From Phallus indusiatus (taxonomy: Eukaryota > Basidiomycota > Agaricomycetes > Phallales > Phallaceae): a stretch of 64,000 nt of DNA. The stretch is taken from assembly GCA_027605045.1 (NCBI GenBank), contig JAQFWX010000004.1, positions 310,001 through 374,000 of the forward strand. The letters run 5' to 3'. The notes below the pieces were generated by a model. The model was not told where the DNA came from. It was given only the letters and a program-made list of their open reading frames with translations, and made no database searches. A program made the translations under genes and the position numbers. Shown in pieces: positions 21,534-31,923 of the stretch (within the stretch, counting starts at the first letter, position 1; each line of letters begins with the position of its first letter).

Positions 21534-22749
21534 TCATGTCGCGTTTGGGTTCCTCCTCTTCGATTTCTTGCCTCGATCGGTTGTCTTGGGTTCGTCGAAG
21601 GTTCCGTATGGTGTTTCGAATCTTTTCGTTTTGTTGACGTATTCGAAAAGGTGCTTCATCGCTTTTGGGCTTGTTAGAAGTGTCTTCTTCGAGATGATGT
21701 GTTGCCGGTAATATTGCTGCATCTTGAGGCGGTGCCTGTCATGTCTCGGGCATTTCATCAAGTAGTGTGACACGTCTTCCCTTTCTAGTCCGCATGCTTG
21801 GCATAGTGGTGATTCCGCCTTTCCTATCCTGTGCAGGAAATGGTTTAACGGTATGTGACCTGTTCTTAACTGCATTAGTATGGACGTATTGCGACGTGGG
21901 AACTTATTGGTTAATTTCAGAAAGCTTGTGCCCGGTAGCGCATTGTCTATCTCTCTCATGCGCGCCCCTCTGGGTGATCCCTCCCATCTCTCTGCCGCTC
22001 GCCGTTTGAGGCTTGTTTCTCTTGCTTGTCTTGCGGCTGATCTGCTGGTTGGGAGTTCCTGCAGGTATGTGAGGTGCTCGCTGTTTAGATCGCCGTCAGT
22101 GATCGCTTTTGCAGCCTCTTTGTCTGCTTCTTCGTTTCCTTCGATCCCTTCATGCCCCGGCGTCCATATTAGCTTTACCTTCTTACGTTGTACTTTGAGG
22201 AGGGACGTTATCTGTTTCTGAATATGTTCCACTAGGTACTGTCCCGGCACTGCTCTTTGTCTCTGTGTTGCCTGGATCGCCGCTTGGTTGTCCAGCATAA
22301 TGAGCACTTGGTCTGAGGTTCGGATGCACTTTGCGATATCTAACGCTAAGCTTATTCCCACTAGTTCCGCCTCGTACACCGTGTGTTCCTCCTCTGAGCC
22401 GAGTAGTTTGCGTCTTACGTGCTTGCGCCCCCTGCTGTCCCAATATATTGCTGCCGCGCCCACCATACCATCTCTACAAGATCCATCAGAGTATACTGTC
22501 CGACAGTCCCTGTACTTATCTGTGCTTTGCACTGCTGCTTCTCTGTTTGCCTCGATTTCTATCTCATGAATGCTTGTCCACTTCGGGCCCCAGATGCTTG
22601 GTCTGATCTTTTCGTGTGCATTCGGGTCGATGTCGCTCCCGTGAAGGATGTCATGCAGCGGGCTTCGGTGTTTCTTTACGTTGCGTTTGGCTGCTCTTTG
22701 TATCGGTTTATGTAGGACGTGTGAGTCCGGTATCGTCGCTAACCTGGTG
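21534..22749 (-). CDS. LINE ORF2, 3' part: RNase H and zinc-binding tail
   Basis: Continuation of ORF2 after the hAT insertion. The LINE reading resumes with GTRLATIPDSHVL. RNase H spans TVYSDGSCRDGMVGAAAI (first Asp), YEAELVGISLALDIA (Glu), LIMLDNQAAI (Asp) and GHEGIEGNEEADKEA (His/Asp). All four catalytic positions are visible. It would remove the RNA strand during target-primed reverse transcription. The C-terminus has a CQACGLEREDVSHYLMKCPRH motif, a CCHC-type module common at LINE ORF2 ends. It stops at 21534 in a basic tail (KKSKRRNP). Apparent coding upstream to 22859 belongs to the hAT end, not the LINE. Confidence 0.85.
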
Positions 22750-22757
22750 CCCGCTCT
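22750..22757. repeat. hAT target-site duplication, left
   Basis: CCCGCTCT, identical to 26300-26307. An 8-bp duplication is the hallmark of the hAT superfamily. Confidence 0.92.
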
Positions 22758-25700
22758 TAAGGTTCTAAACGGGTTGCGGGTTTCACAGGTTTGACCCGCA
22801 GGTACCCGTACCCGTACCCGTGGGTTGCGGGTACCCGTTGACAGGTACCTGTCACTCATTTGACCCGGGACGGGTACGGATACTTATTTTTGACATGGCA
22901 GGTACCTGTCCTACCCGTCATATATAGCACACAAATAAATGTTTCTTTATTATTATCACCAACGGGGATTTTTTCTTAAAGATTTTTTTTCGACTGTTCA
23001 ATCTGAGTTTATTATAATCCGGACTCAGCTTTTCGCCCGCTCTAAATCAGCTCATACTCTCAAATAATTTTTTACATGCAAAAATCAACCAAGCGCACTC
23101 GTCAGGCTTCACAGAACAGTGTAAAAGAGCCTTCCGGAAACTCAAACACCTCCAAAAAAACTCGACTGTCAACTGTCAACTCTGCGCCGACTGTGTCTAG
23201 CCCAATAGACACATCCACCCCCGGAAGTGACAGACCTTCCAGAGATTCTACCCCTGCAACAGTCAATGCCACAGAAAAAGAAAATACAGAAACAGGACTT
23301 ACAGAAGAGCTTGATGATGATCCGGATGAGGTTGCAATGCGTATGTGAAATTATCTCCGCTTGCGAACTATTTTATCTTAGTTAATTTGTCAGGTGCGAA
23401 GCAAAAAACATGGACTTCGGATGTTTATAATCATTTTCATGATGTTACCATTGCCAGAGATACCAAAGGCAACAAGAGATACAGTAATGATGTTTTATTA
23501 TATGCATTTGAATGCAAAATGTAAGTATTGAATTGATTTATTGACTGTGGAAATTAATTGCTTACAGAAATGGAACCATCAAATATCGTAAAGCGTCTGA
23601 TAATTCGACGGGAAACTTGAAGAAGCACATAGCCGCGTGTCTTCCTCTTCCTGATTCACCCTCTATCCACATCATGCAACAATTTACCGGCGGCTACACT
23701 CGAGAACGTTTTCGCTGGATGATTGCTAGATGGATAGTCAGTAGCAACAGACCATTTTGGACCATTGAAGATGAGACCTTGCGTGAGACTTTTCGTCTTC
23801 TCTGTCCCAAGGTGGAGATCCCATCCGCCGTTACTTTGTCCACGGATGTTAAAGTCATCCATTCACTTATGAGAGCAAAGCTTATTGCGCTATTTCAAGT
23901 CAGTGTTCAGTTTTTGTACATGGCTTTTACTTACATCTTTTCTCATAGGAGCATCAAGGGGCGGTTCATGTGGCTCTTGATGCCTGGTCTTCAAGAAATG
24001 CCAGTTCCTATCTGGGAATGACGGTTCAGTGGTGCTCGGATAATTCGCGAGAAATCACCAAAATCACGCTAGATATGGTTCGTGCGAAGTATAGCCATAC
24101 CGGCCAATACTTGGCCGAACAAGTCCACAAGGTACTGTGTGAATTTGGCATCGCAGACAAAGTAAGTCCTCTCTCAATCATATAATATCTTATTGCTGAC
24201 CGCTCACTCAAATCAGTTCCTTGCATTAGCGGGCGATAATGCCTCTAATAACGACACAATGACAGCGGCGTTAGGTGTACTGATCCCAGGATGGGGTGGA
24301 GAGACGTACCGTGTACGGTGTTTAGCACATATTGTAAACTTAGTTGAACAAGTGAGTATTTCAATGACGCTTAGTTTGACAATGAATTAACGTACGTTGC
24401 GCTCCGTTAGGCCTTTTTGCTCCCTTTCCGTGACAAGTCCACAAAGTCTCCAGACAGTGAGGACCATGACGATGGTGGTGATAGCAGGCTGCAATCCAAA
24501 CTCGAGGCCTTGCATGAAGAAAGCGACGATGATGAAGATGAAGACCTGATGCAGGATCCGATGCAAGAAAAAAAGTTGGCTGATGACCTTGAGGAGATCA
24601 ATGAGCGGTCTGTTCGTGAAGTTGGGCGGATGACGAAGACGGAAACCTTCGAAGCCAAGTTTACATTATCAAAGGTACGTGTACTTACTTTACATTGTTA
24701 CCATGCTTATCCCAGCGACAATCCAGGCTACCGGGTTGGCGAAGCGTGTTGCACATTCAGATAGTGTACAAACCGCATTCCTCGAGTGCTGTCAACGTGA
24801 AAACCTGCAACCTCTCATGCTCAAACGGCCGGTGGCGACTCGTTGGAACACTTACTTTGAATGCCTGGAACGCCAACTTCTTCAAAAAACGGCTATTGTA
24901 CGACTTTGTGATAACGCGGCATACTCAAAATGGAAGCTTGATAAGTATCTTCTTTCAGATCTTGAATGGGATATTCTTGACCAGATCAAGCCGGCCCTTC
25001 AGGTATGTACAGTTTGCTATCTATTTAATCTACTAATACACTGTTCTAGGTTTTCCAACGCGTCACAAAGCACATATCTCAGTCTGAGACTGTGCTCATC
25101 CACCAAGTGATCCCCATCATAGATAAGCTCACTGAAGAGATGGAGACGCTTGTGAATGATACATCGCAACATCTCGCTATCCGTTCTGGTGCCAAGAATG
25201 CGTTGACGGTCCTTGACAAGTACTACTCAAAGACTGACGAATCGGGTATCTATCGCATGGCAATCAGTAGGTGCTTGTTTGCTTGTTATCGAGTCACTAA
25301 TGTTGCTTCAATCAGTTCTTCATCCTCGTTACAAAACTCAATACTTCATGGATAAGGAATGGCCGGAGGATTGGATTGAGGAAGCTGTTAGGATAACACG
25401 TGAGATGTGGAACAAACACTACAAGCCAAAAGAGGACGCGTCATCCTCCCAGTCAGCCGCAGTAAGTTTTCTTTGTCCTGCATCATTGTCCTGCTTATTC
25501 TACTTTAGGATCCTGTGGATATAGATTGGTTTGAGCCCCGAAAATCTGGAATTAGTGAAGACGCGCTCTCCTTTTATCTGCGTCAACCTCCTGTGCCAAC
25601 GTGTACCTCGCCACTTGCCTTTTGGCATGGTCAACTGGCTTCTCAAAATACGTCGCCACAGCTAGTCCGCTTTGCCAAAGACATCCTAAGCTGCCCAGGT

Positions 25701-26299
25701 ATGATTATTTTGTTGATAAATTGATCAGCACACACATCCACTGTTTAGCTACCTCCGTGGATGTCGAGCGGCTCTTCTCATTGTCTGGCAAAACCATCAC
25801 ACCTGTGCGGAACAGGCTCAGCGACGAATCCGTCCGTTCAGCCGTCGTTTTGAACTCTTGGATGAAAATCCCTGAACTATCGTGTGAGAAGGAGTTCATG
25901 GATGGTTTGGTTAAAGGTTGGAAGCGTTCTAGAGCTGAGCCAGACACAGAAGTCATGATTGTTGATGACTAGAAGCTTTTTTTCAATGCAATACTGAAGT
26001 AATCAAGGTAGTATAGTAAATATATTGTCAAATAAACATGAACCGAACCCTAATTAACAGTAAGAATAGTGAATTTAATTGAAATTACCCACGGGTAACC
26101 CGTATACCACCCGCAGGTAACCCGGGTAGTACCTGGCAACCCGTGGATTACCTGCAGTGACGGGTTGACCTGCTCACCTGCGGGTTTTTTCCTGACCTGC
26201 GGGTTATAACCCGGGACGGGTCACAGATACCAGCGATGAAAATATACTCCCACGGGTACGGGTACCCGTACCCGCGGGTTTAACCCGTTTAGAACCTTA
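22758..26299 (+). mobile_element. Autonomous hAT DNA transposon, 3542 bp
   Basis: It begins TAAGGTTCTAAACGGGTT and ends with the exact reverse complement, giving 18-bp perfect terminal inverted repeats. It is bracketed by the 8-bp duplication CCCGCTCT. About 150 bp at each end carry clustered subterminal motifs in both orientations (ACCCGTACCCG, GGGTACCCG, ACCCGCRGG), probably transposase binding sites. The interior encodes one spliced hAT transposase with no visible lesion. Insertion was into LINE ORF2. The perfect TSD and TIRs imply a young insertion. Confidence 0.95.
23076..25972 (+). CDS. hAT-family transposase, 795 aa
   Basis: Eleven exons: 23076-23340, 23394-23520, 23568-23898, 23949-24161, 24217-24351, 24411-24674, 24727-25002, 25050-25266, 25316-25461, 25509-25698 and 25749-25972. 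All introns are GT...AG and the joined phases agree. The N-terminus is Ser/Thr-rich. A degenerate BED-like segment (TWTSDVYNHF ... FECKI ... LKKHIAAC) is the likely DNA-binding part. VALDAWSSRN and LAGDNASNND carry the first two acidic catalytic residues. A very acidic insert (ESDDDEDEDLMQD) lies mid-protein. The hATC dimerisation domain ends it (SVDVERLFSLSG ... RNRLSDESVRSAVVLNSW). It would cut and join the element's ends in the nucleus. The frame appears complete, so it may be active. Confidence 0.9.
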
Positions 26300-26307
26300 C
26301 CCGCTCT
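26300..26307. repeat. hAT target-site duplication, right
   Basis: CCCGCTCT, the partner of 22750-22757. Confidence 0.92.
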
Positions 26308-27876
26308 GACTATTACCTTCTCCACTAGGAGATCGAAGGGCAAGAAATTCGCGTGTGCGTCCAGCACATCTGATGCAGTTGTCCTCAGGGCTCCTGTGAC
26401 CACTATTGCCGCCTCCCTCTGTACTCTGGTCAGTTTCTTTACGATGCCCTTTACTCCCCTTGTTCCGCTGACCGCTGGTGCAAGAAAAACATCTGCCGCA
26501 TATAGCATCTTGGGTACTGCCACAGCTAGGTAGAACCTCCGCATGTGTTTTGTAGGTGTGCCTTTTGTAAGCCTAGTCAGTCTCCGAAATTGGCTTACCC
26601 ATTTTGACCCTTTCTGTAGCGCATAGTCTGCATGTGCCGTGAACCTTAGTTCCTCATCCATCAACACTCCTAGGAACTTGTGTTGGTGAGTCGGTTTTAT
26701 GGTCATACCGTTGATCTGTATGGTTGGCCGTTTTCGGGGTACTGATTTTCCTCTCCTGTTGCTGTCTGCCACCCTTCGCCTTGAGAAGCCCATAAGGGCG
26801 AATTTCTCTGTTGCGAATTTGCAATTGTGTTCCTTTGCCCATTGGCTGGCTCCGTGTGTGCCATTCATCAAATCCTGCAGCGTTTTTACGGCCTCTTCCA
26901 GTGTCTTTGCTCTGGCCAGTAGAGTTGTGTCATCAGCGAAAATGATTACCTCTACATCTTTCCTATCCTTGGCTAGGTCTGCAAGTGCCGCGTTGTAGAA
27001 GGCAAAACACGGTCCTGACTCTGGCCTACCCTGATCCAAGCCTATTTTCAGGTCTAGCAGCTGTGACTTATAACTGTCGAACGTCAGTGCTGTCTTTCTC
27101 CCCGACATTACTTTTGTTAACCAGCCAGTGTACTGCCGTGGGACTCCTCTCTTTCTCATGTCATGCGCTAACCATTCTGGTAGCACGCTTGGGAATGCTG
27201 CTTTGATATCCAGGAATAAGGCTGCTACTTCTTCGCCTCCTCTCCATGCATTCTTTATGAATGACATTGCATGCTGCAGGGCATCTGTCGTTGTGTGTCC
27301 TGGGCGACATCCAAACTGTGTGGGTGGCAAGAGGGAATATTTCTCTGCAAAGGCCAGTAGATCTTCCGATACACATGAAGATAGCACTTTACCTATTGTA
27401 TCTAAGAGAGCAATTGGCCTGTAGGCGTTGGGTTCTGCATAGTCCGGTTTTCCTGGTTTTCGCAACACTATGATCTCCGAATCTTTCCATTCTTGTGGGA
27501 AATATCCTACGCGGAACGTCGCACGGAATAGTGGCCCTATGATTGGTACTATCAGTTGGGCTACCTTTTTTAGTACCACATTTGGTATTCCGTTGCTCCC
27601 CGGTGCCTTGTAGGGTTTCAGGCGCTCAATCGCTTTATGGATCTGTGTGTCCGTGATCTCTCTGAACTCGAATTTGGATGCTGGATACTTGTAGTTGGTG
27701 GGTGGCTTTTGGTATTCACCGATGTCCGGGAAAAAGGTCTTAAATAACAAGTTAGCTTTTTCTTCGTCATTTTCTGTGTATGTTACTGTTCCATTCTCTT
27801 TTTCCTTTCTCAGTGCCATGGTCTTGCTTGCTGAACCATCAGTCGGGTCTCCTGTCACATATTTATGTGCGTTCAC
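26308..27876 (-). CDS. LINE ORF2, middle part: reverse transcriptase
   Basis: The fragment carries a non-LTR reverse transcriptase: YKAPGSNGIPNVVLKK, AYRPIALLDTIGKVLSS, FGCRPGHTTTDALQHA, the palm motif VIIFADDTTLLAR (catalytic FADD), and the thumb with HKFLGVLMDEELRF. It would copy element RNA at a nicked genomic site. At its 5' end the frame is separated from the endonuclease by a one-base shift near 27875, where ERTM is followed by a premature stop. At its 3' end it runs into the hAT insertion just after VIVRAG. Residues beyond that point in the open frame are hAT terminal sequence. Confidence 0.9.
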
Positions 27877-29051
27877 ATGGTTCGCTCATCTACACTTGCT
27901 AGGAAACCGTCCCAGTGATCTCTCTTTGTGTTGCGAATTTCTTGTGTAAACTTGTTTTGCGCAACTCGCAATACTTCGTGTATCGGGTCTTGTGTGTCAT
28001 GTCGTCGTTTTTTGCTTCTGTTCCTGATTTCTTTCAAATCCCTGTGCAGTGCTGTGAGTTCTTTTGTCCACCATCCTTTTGCGTACCTTGTTATTTTCGA
28101 GCGTGGGACAACTTTGCTAATTGTGCCTTGCAGGGCTTCCGTCAGAGCTTTTAGCCTGTTGTCGAAGGTCTCCCTAGTTTCTATTGCCTCGCTTGTTGGT
28201 ATGTTCTCAAGCTTTGGTTGGAGGACCTTTCGGAATTCCTTCCAGTCTGTCTCTTTGAAATTGAAGATTTCTCTGTCGGCTGTCTTTGATGTGCTGGTGA
28301 CTATCCGTGTGACGATTGGGAAATGATCAGTGCGTGGTGGTGTTTCTCTTTCTATTGGTTTGCATGACGCTAGTCTCTCCACAATCCCAGGTGAGGCAAA
28401 TACGTTGTCTGGTCGGGTGTAGTTGCCTGTGGCCATGGCTTTGAGAGTAGGGAGGTTACGTGGGAGGATCATCTGTAATCCTAGATCGTCAGTGCAGTTG
28501 ATCAGTATCTGAGCCTTATCTAGGTTTTCGTGCGTGAACAAATGTGAGTTTCTCAGTTCATCCCATCTTGGGTGGTGCCTATTGAAGTCCCCCATCCATA
28601 GGACATGAACTTGACTCCCGCGTATCTTGTTTACCTCTCTTACCGTCGCTGTCATTGCATCTTGCAGTGTGCGGCTGTGTGCTATGTCACAGTAGATGTT
28701 TATAATTAGTATCTGTCCCATGTCTGTTTTTACCTTTATTCCCACTGCGTCGGGTGAGTCGATGTCAATTTGATCCCACTCTTTAATTTTGGCATTTACC
28801 AAGATTATTGCTCGTGACCGCCCTTCCCCGTCTTTCATGTGTCTGCTTGGTGCGACTACCTTCCATGCTCTTGTGGCTCTTGTGTTGTTGAAGTGGTCGA
28901 AGTATGGTTCCTGGATGGCTATGATATCAGTGGTCAGTGGGTTTACCGTGTTGATCATGCTCAGTGTGGCATCGCTTGATTTGTTTAGGTTCTGTTGTCT
29001 GATTGTTAGTGTCTGTTCACCTTGATCATTTGTGCTTATCTCGTTATTCAT
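27873..29051 (-). CDS. LINE ORF2, 5' part: AP-like endonuclease
   Basis: This segment begins at an ATG that overlaps the ORF1 stop (ATGA, 29051-29048). It encodes an endonuclease/exonuclease/phosphatase domain: LTIRQQNLNKS, DIIAIQEPYFD (metal-binding Glu), VHVLWMGDFNRHHPRWDE (catalytic GDFN) and PRTDHFPIV (catalytic Asp/His). It nicks target DNA to prime reverse transcription. A linker with basic residues follows and the frame ends prematurely after VDERTM. One missing G would account for the break, since the reverse transcriptase continues in the next frame from that point. Confidence 0.9.
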   Translation of the reverse strand: MNNEISTNDQGEQTLTIRQQNLNKSSDATLSMINTVNPLTTDIIAIQEPYFDHFNNTRATRAWKVVAPSRHMKDGEGRSRAIILVNAKIKEWDQIDIDSPDAVGIKVKTDMGQILIINIYCDIAHSRTLQDAMTATVREVNKIRGSQVHVLWMGDFNRHHPRWDELRNSHLFTHENLDKAQILINCTDDLGLQMILPRNLPTLKAMATGNYTRPDNVFASPGIVERLASCKPIERETPPRTDHFPIVTRIVTSTSKTADREIFNFKETDWKEFRKVLQPKLENIPTSEAIETRETFDNRLKALTEALQGTISKVVPRSKITRYAKGWWTKELTALHRDLKEIRNRSKKRRHDTQDPIHEVLRVAQNKFTQEIRNTKRDHWDGFLASVDERTM

Positions 29052-30661
29052 TCGTTTGCATCATTTCCGCCCTCCCCATCCTCTGCGCTGTGTCTTGCAT
29101 ACCCGTATTTATCCAAAGTGGCTTGTGTGAAGGATTGGTTTCTTGCCTTCCCCTTTGAGTTACTTCTTTGGTTGGGTTCTTCATCGTCTTCTTCATCTTC
29201 GACTTCCATTTCGTCGTCATCTCTGAACACCTCATCTTGAGCTTCATGTGCTGATTTCCGTCCTCTGCCTCCATCAGTCCATGGGCTATTTTCTCTTACC
29301 GCATATACCGGATCTATTTCCATTGTCCATTCTTCCTCTGTCCGGTAGTACTTATATTGGATCTCTCCATTGTTTCGGATCAACTTCTCCATCTCTTTTC
29401 TGTATACCGGACATTCCTGATCCCATGCTGTGTGTCCCTCTGCGTTGCAGCTCCCGCATTTGTATTCATCTCTTCGTTTTGCCGGGCATTGATTTCCTTC
29501 ATGTGTTGCTGCGCATGTTGGGCATCTTGCTTGTTCATTCCTATCTGGACAGTTAGTAGCCGCATGACCGTACCTTTGGCAGTGGTAGCATCGCAATGGT
29601 CCGTTAATGACCTTGTGCCCATTGACTCTTCTTCCCTGTATCACCAGGCCTTGCCTTATCACCTTGTTTGCTGCCTGGGGGGTTGAAAATCTTGCCACCA
29701 GTGTTGCTACCTGTTGACCCACTCTTCTTTTCTGGACCGGTTTCACCCATGCCGTTCCTGTTAGGTGTCCTTCCTCTACCCCAGAATTCTCTTCTATTCG
29801 TCGTCTTTCCCATTCGCTGTCCACCTCATGCATCACGGATACAAATGACAATCTCACCGTATAATTTCTGTCTTTTATCTTTGCTGATGGGCTGAAAGCC
29901 TTGCAGAAATCTTCTCTCTTCTTTTTTACTGCCTCTGCCGCTCTAGCTGTGTTAGTTTCCAATAGGAGACCGCCGTTTCGCAGCTTTCTTGCACTTATGA
30001 ATTTGTGCTCTTCAAGCTGCCCACTTTTTTCAATCTTCGCCGTCTTCATTGCTTCGTTGGCTTTTGCTACTAGCTGGCTCTCTGTTAGTATTTGAGTGGT
30101 AGTTGCCGACGCACCTTCATCCTGGTCTAGGAGTATTTGCCGTCCTTTGATTTCTGCACTCGTTGTTTGCCTCGTGTCTTTTTCTTTTCTCATCGCATTG
30201 GCATATGTTGGTTGTCTGGCTGGGACGCTGGCTTGCTTCATTTTTTCTTGTATTGCCTTGAGATCTTTCCTTATCTCGTTTAGGTCTGTTGTTATAGGGG
30301 TCAGTGTCTCCTTTATTACCTCTTCAGCATGTCCGTCTTGGGATGTTTGGTTTAACTCCCTCATCAGAATAGCAACGGCCCTTGCACCTTCTTGTACGAG
30401 TCTGAGGTCCGAAGTTGCTGAAAAAAGCATTAGTGCGTAGCTTAAGTTTTCCATATTTACCTCCATTGTTTCCTCGAAATACAACTGGTGCGTTAGATAC
30501 TTCAATGCATCATTGCTGTCTTTCATGTTTTCTTGCATTTCTCTGAGAGTATCCCACTCCGGTGTGATGAATTTTTCGAGCTCTTTTCCTATGTTTCTTA
30601 TTTTGCGCGTTCGCTTAGACGTATTGGCCACGTCATCCTGCTCTGTCTGTGATGTTGGCAT
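29048..30661 (-). CDS. LINE ORF1, gag-like nucleic-acid-binding protein, 537 aa
   Basis: The first in-frame ATG is at 30661 (MPTSQTEQDDVANTSKRTRK). The open frame upstream to 30871 has no ATG and runs into a neighbouring element. A helical region is followed by a basic, Ala-rich part and then zinc knuckles: CYHCQRYGHAATNCP, CPTCAATHEGNQCP and CGSCNAEGHTAWDQECP. It would coat LINE RNA in the ribonucleoprotein. An acidic stretch (DDDEMEVEDEEDDEEP) precedes the C-terminus. The stop overlaps the ORF2 start by 4 nt (ATGA), suggesting ORF2 is translated by termination-reinitiation. The frame looks intact. Confidence 0.9.
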   Translation of the reverse strand: MPTSQTEQDDVANTSKRTRKIRNIGKELEKFITPEWDTLREMQENMKDSNDALKYLTHQLYFEETMEVNMENLSYALMLFSATSDLRLVQEGARAVAILMRELNQTSQDGHAEEVIKETLTPITTDLNEIRKDLKAIQEKMKQASVPARQPTYANAMRKEKDTRQTTSAEIKGRQILLDQDEGASATTTQILTESQLVAKANEAMKTAKIEKSGQLEEHKFISARKLRNGGLLLETNTARAAEAVKKKREDFCKAFSPSAKIKDRNYTVRLSFVSVMHEVDSEWERRRIEENSGVEEGHLTGTAWVKPVQKRRVGQQVATLVARFSTPQAANKVIRQGLVIQGRRVNGHKVINGPLRCYHCQRYGHAATNCPDRNEQARCPTCAATHEGNQCPAKRRDEYKCGSCNAEGHTAWDQECPVYRKEMEKLIRNNGEIQYKYYRTEEEWTMEIDPVYAVRENSPWTDGGRGRKSAHEAQDEVFRDDDEMEVEDEEDDEEPNQRSNSKGKARNQSFTQATLDKYGYARHSAEDGEGGNDANE

Positions 30662-30841
30662 CTCACTTATTGGAGCAGATGTTGCTTTGCGCTTTTTATT
30701 TGGGGGTAGCTGTGGCCTGGATTGGCCTACCTGTGCTATTTTTAGAGGAATTTTGGCTTTGATAAAAAAAGAAAAAGCTGGTTTTGCGTAGTGTGAGTTA
30801 TGGGTGGTGGTGGTCAGAGCGTGAGAGAGTCGCAACAGCTT

Positions 30842-30855
30842 TGTCAAAATTTTAT
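30842..30855. repeat. LINE target-site duplication, 5' side
   Basis: TGTCAAAATTTTAT, the partner of 21324-21337. It overlaps the 8-bp duplication of the neighbouring element at 30851-30858. Confidence 0.85.
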
Positions 30856-30858
30856 ATT

Positions 30859-31923
30859 TAGGGCTCCCCACCGTACCGTAAACGGATACGGCCGTACACT
30901 ATACGGAAAAAATACGGACCAAGCCGTGCCGTCACCGTACCGTATTGTCACTTCCAGGTAGCCTCGACGGTACGGGTACGGGCAAAAAACGGCCGTTTAC
31001 GTCCGTATTACGGATATGGTTGGGTTTAGATTCAATTTAGAGCATTATAGAGTATTATTCACACACCTATGTATCCAATCATCTAAAATATCATGAATAG
31101 GTGGCTACAAAGGCGGCGTAATCGTATATACGCTGAAAAATGGGCGAAATCTACTGACTTGTGGTGTGACATGCATGTGACATATGATATGTGATGCATG
31201 TGACAGGGGATTGCGCCGCTTTAAACCGACCCTGACCACTTCATTAGCGCTCACCTCAGTTTGCCGAATAGGAATGTTCAACTCAGACTCTTTTTTAGAT
31301 GGATGGCGCGGGTGCCTCGGGTTTTGCCTCAATAGGGTCAAATTTGAGACGGAGCTGCCAGAGTAAAGGTAAAATTCACAGTTCACCTAAAACTACTTAC
31401 AGACACCGTATAGCCGTATTTACGGCCGTAAACGGCCGTTTTTATACGGGCCGTATCTGTTAGGGCGACTCAGGGCACACACCTAGAGGAGGGAAAACCT
31501 AAGATCTATTGCGGGGCAGCAACTAACTACTCACCTAGAGGAGGGAAAACCTAAGAGAACAAGCTTAGGTATCCCCCTCTAGGGAAAACGCATATAAATA
31601 CAGAGTACGAGGCGCCCGACTGATCCCCATGGGATCCGAGGAGATAGAAACAGAAATCGGAGTAAATCGAAGAAATCGAGAAATCGAGAAATTGACAAAA
31701 ATAGTGGAAACGGTAAGATACGGAAAGTGAAGGAAATCGAAGTGCGAAATGAAACCGAAAGAAATCGAAAAGATCGAATAACCGAGCGAGGCGCTAGCGT
31801 ACCGTGACAGTATCCGTATACCCAAAATCTTCAGACGGCATACGGCCAAATCAACCAGACTCGAGTTCGGTACGGATACGGGTGCCGTATATACGGGTTA
31901 TACGGCTACGGTGGGGAGCCCTA
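30859..31923. mobile_element. Non-autonomous hAT-like element, 1065 bp
   Basis: It begins TAGGGCTCCCCACCGTA and ends with its exact reverse complement. It is flanked by the 8-bp duplication TTTATATT (30851-30858 and 31924-31931). Both ends are packed with palindromic subterminal motifs of the CCGTA/TACGG and ACGGCCGT kind. I find no transposase coding sequence, so it must be mobilised in trans. Its termini differ from the autonomous hAT at 22758, so that element is probably not its partner. The interior has AAATCGA-type short repeats (31660-31780) and two copies of a 25-bp direct repeat. Confidence 0.88.
31480..31556 (+). repeat. Two 25-bp direct repeats inside the non-autonomous element
   Basis: A 25-bp unit containing CTAGAGGAGGGAAAACC occurs at 31480-31504 and 31532-31556. 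A partial inverted copy (CTTAGGTATCCCCCTCTAGG) follows at 31564-31583. The arrangement could be internal transposase-binding sites or the scar of an older nested insertion. Confidence 0.7.

Larger units (their letters stand above)
21338..30841 (-). mobile_element. Full-length Tad-like LINE retrotransposon
   Basis: Bounded by 14-bp target-site duplications. In element orientation it has a 5' UTR of about 180 bp, ORF1 (29048-30661), and ORF2 with an AP-type endonuclease, reverse transcriptase, RNase H and a C-terminal Cys/His motif. It ends in a CA-repeat tail (GT repeats at 21338-21356 on the plus strand). RNase H downstream of the RT and ORF1 zinc knuckles fit the fungal Tad1/I-like LINE group. 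ORF2 is damaged twice: a one-base deletion at about 27875, and insertion of a hAT transposon at 22758-26299. Without the hAT the element would be about 5.95 kb. Confidence 0.9.

Noticed and set aside
22758..22859. Apparent N-terminal extension of the LINE RNase H protein (MSDRYLSTGTRNPRVRV)
   Set aside because: These codons lie in the terminal inverted repeat region of the hAT insertion; they are not LINE coding sequence.
30662..30871. Upstream extension of LINE ORF1
   Set aside because: No ATG occurs in this part of the frame, and it crosses the LINE boundary and target-site duplication into the neighbouring element.
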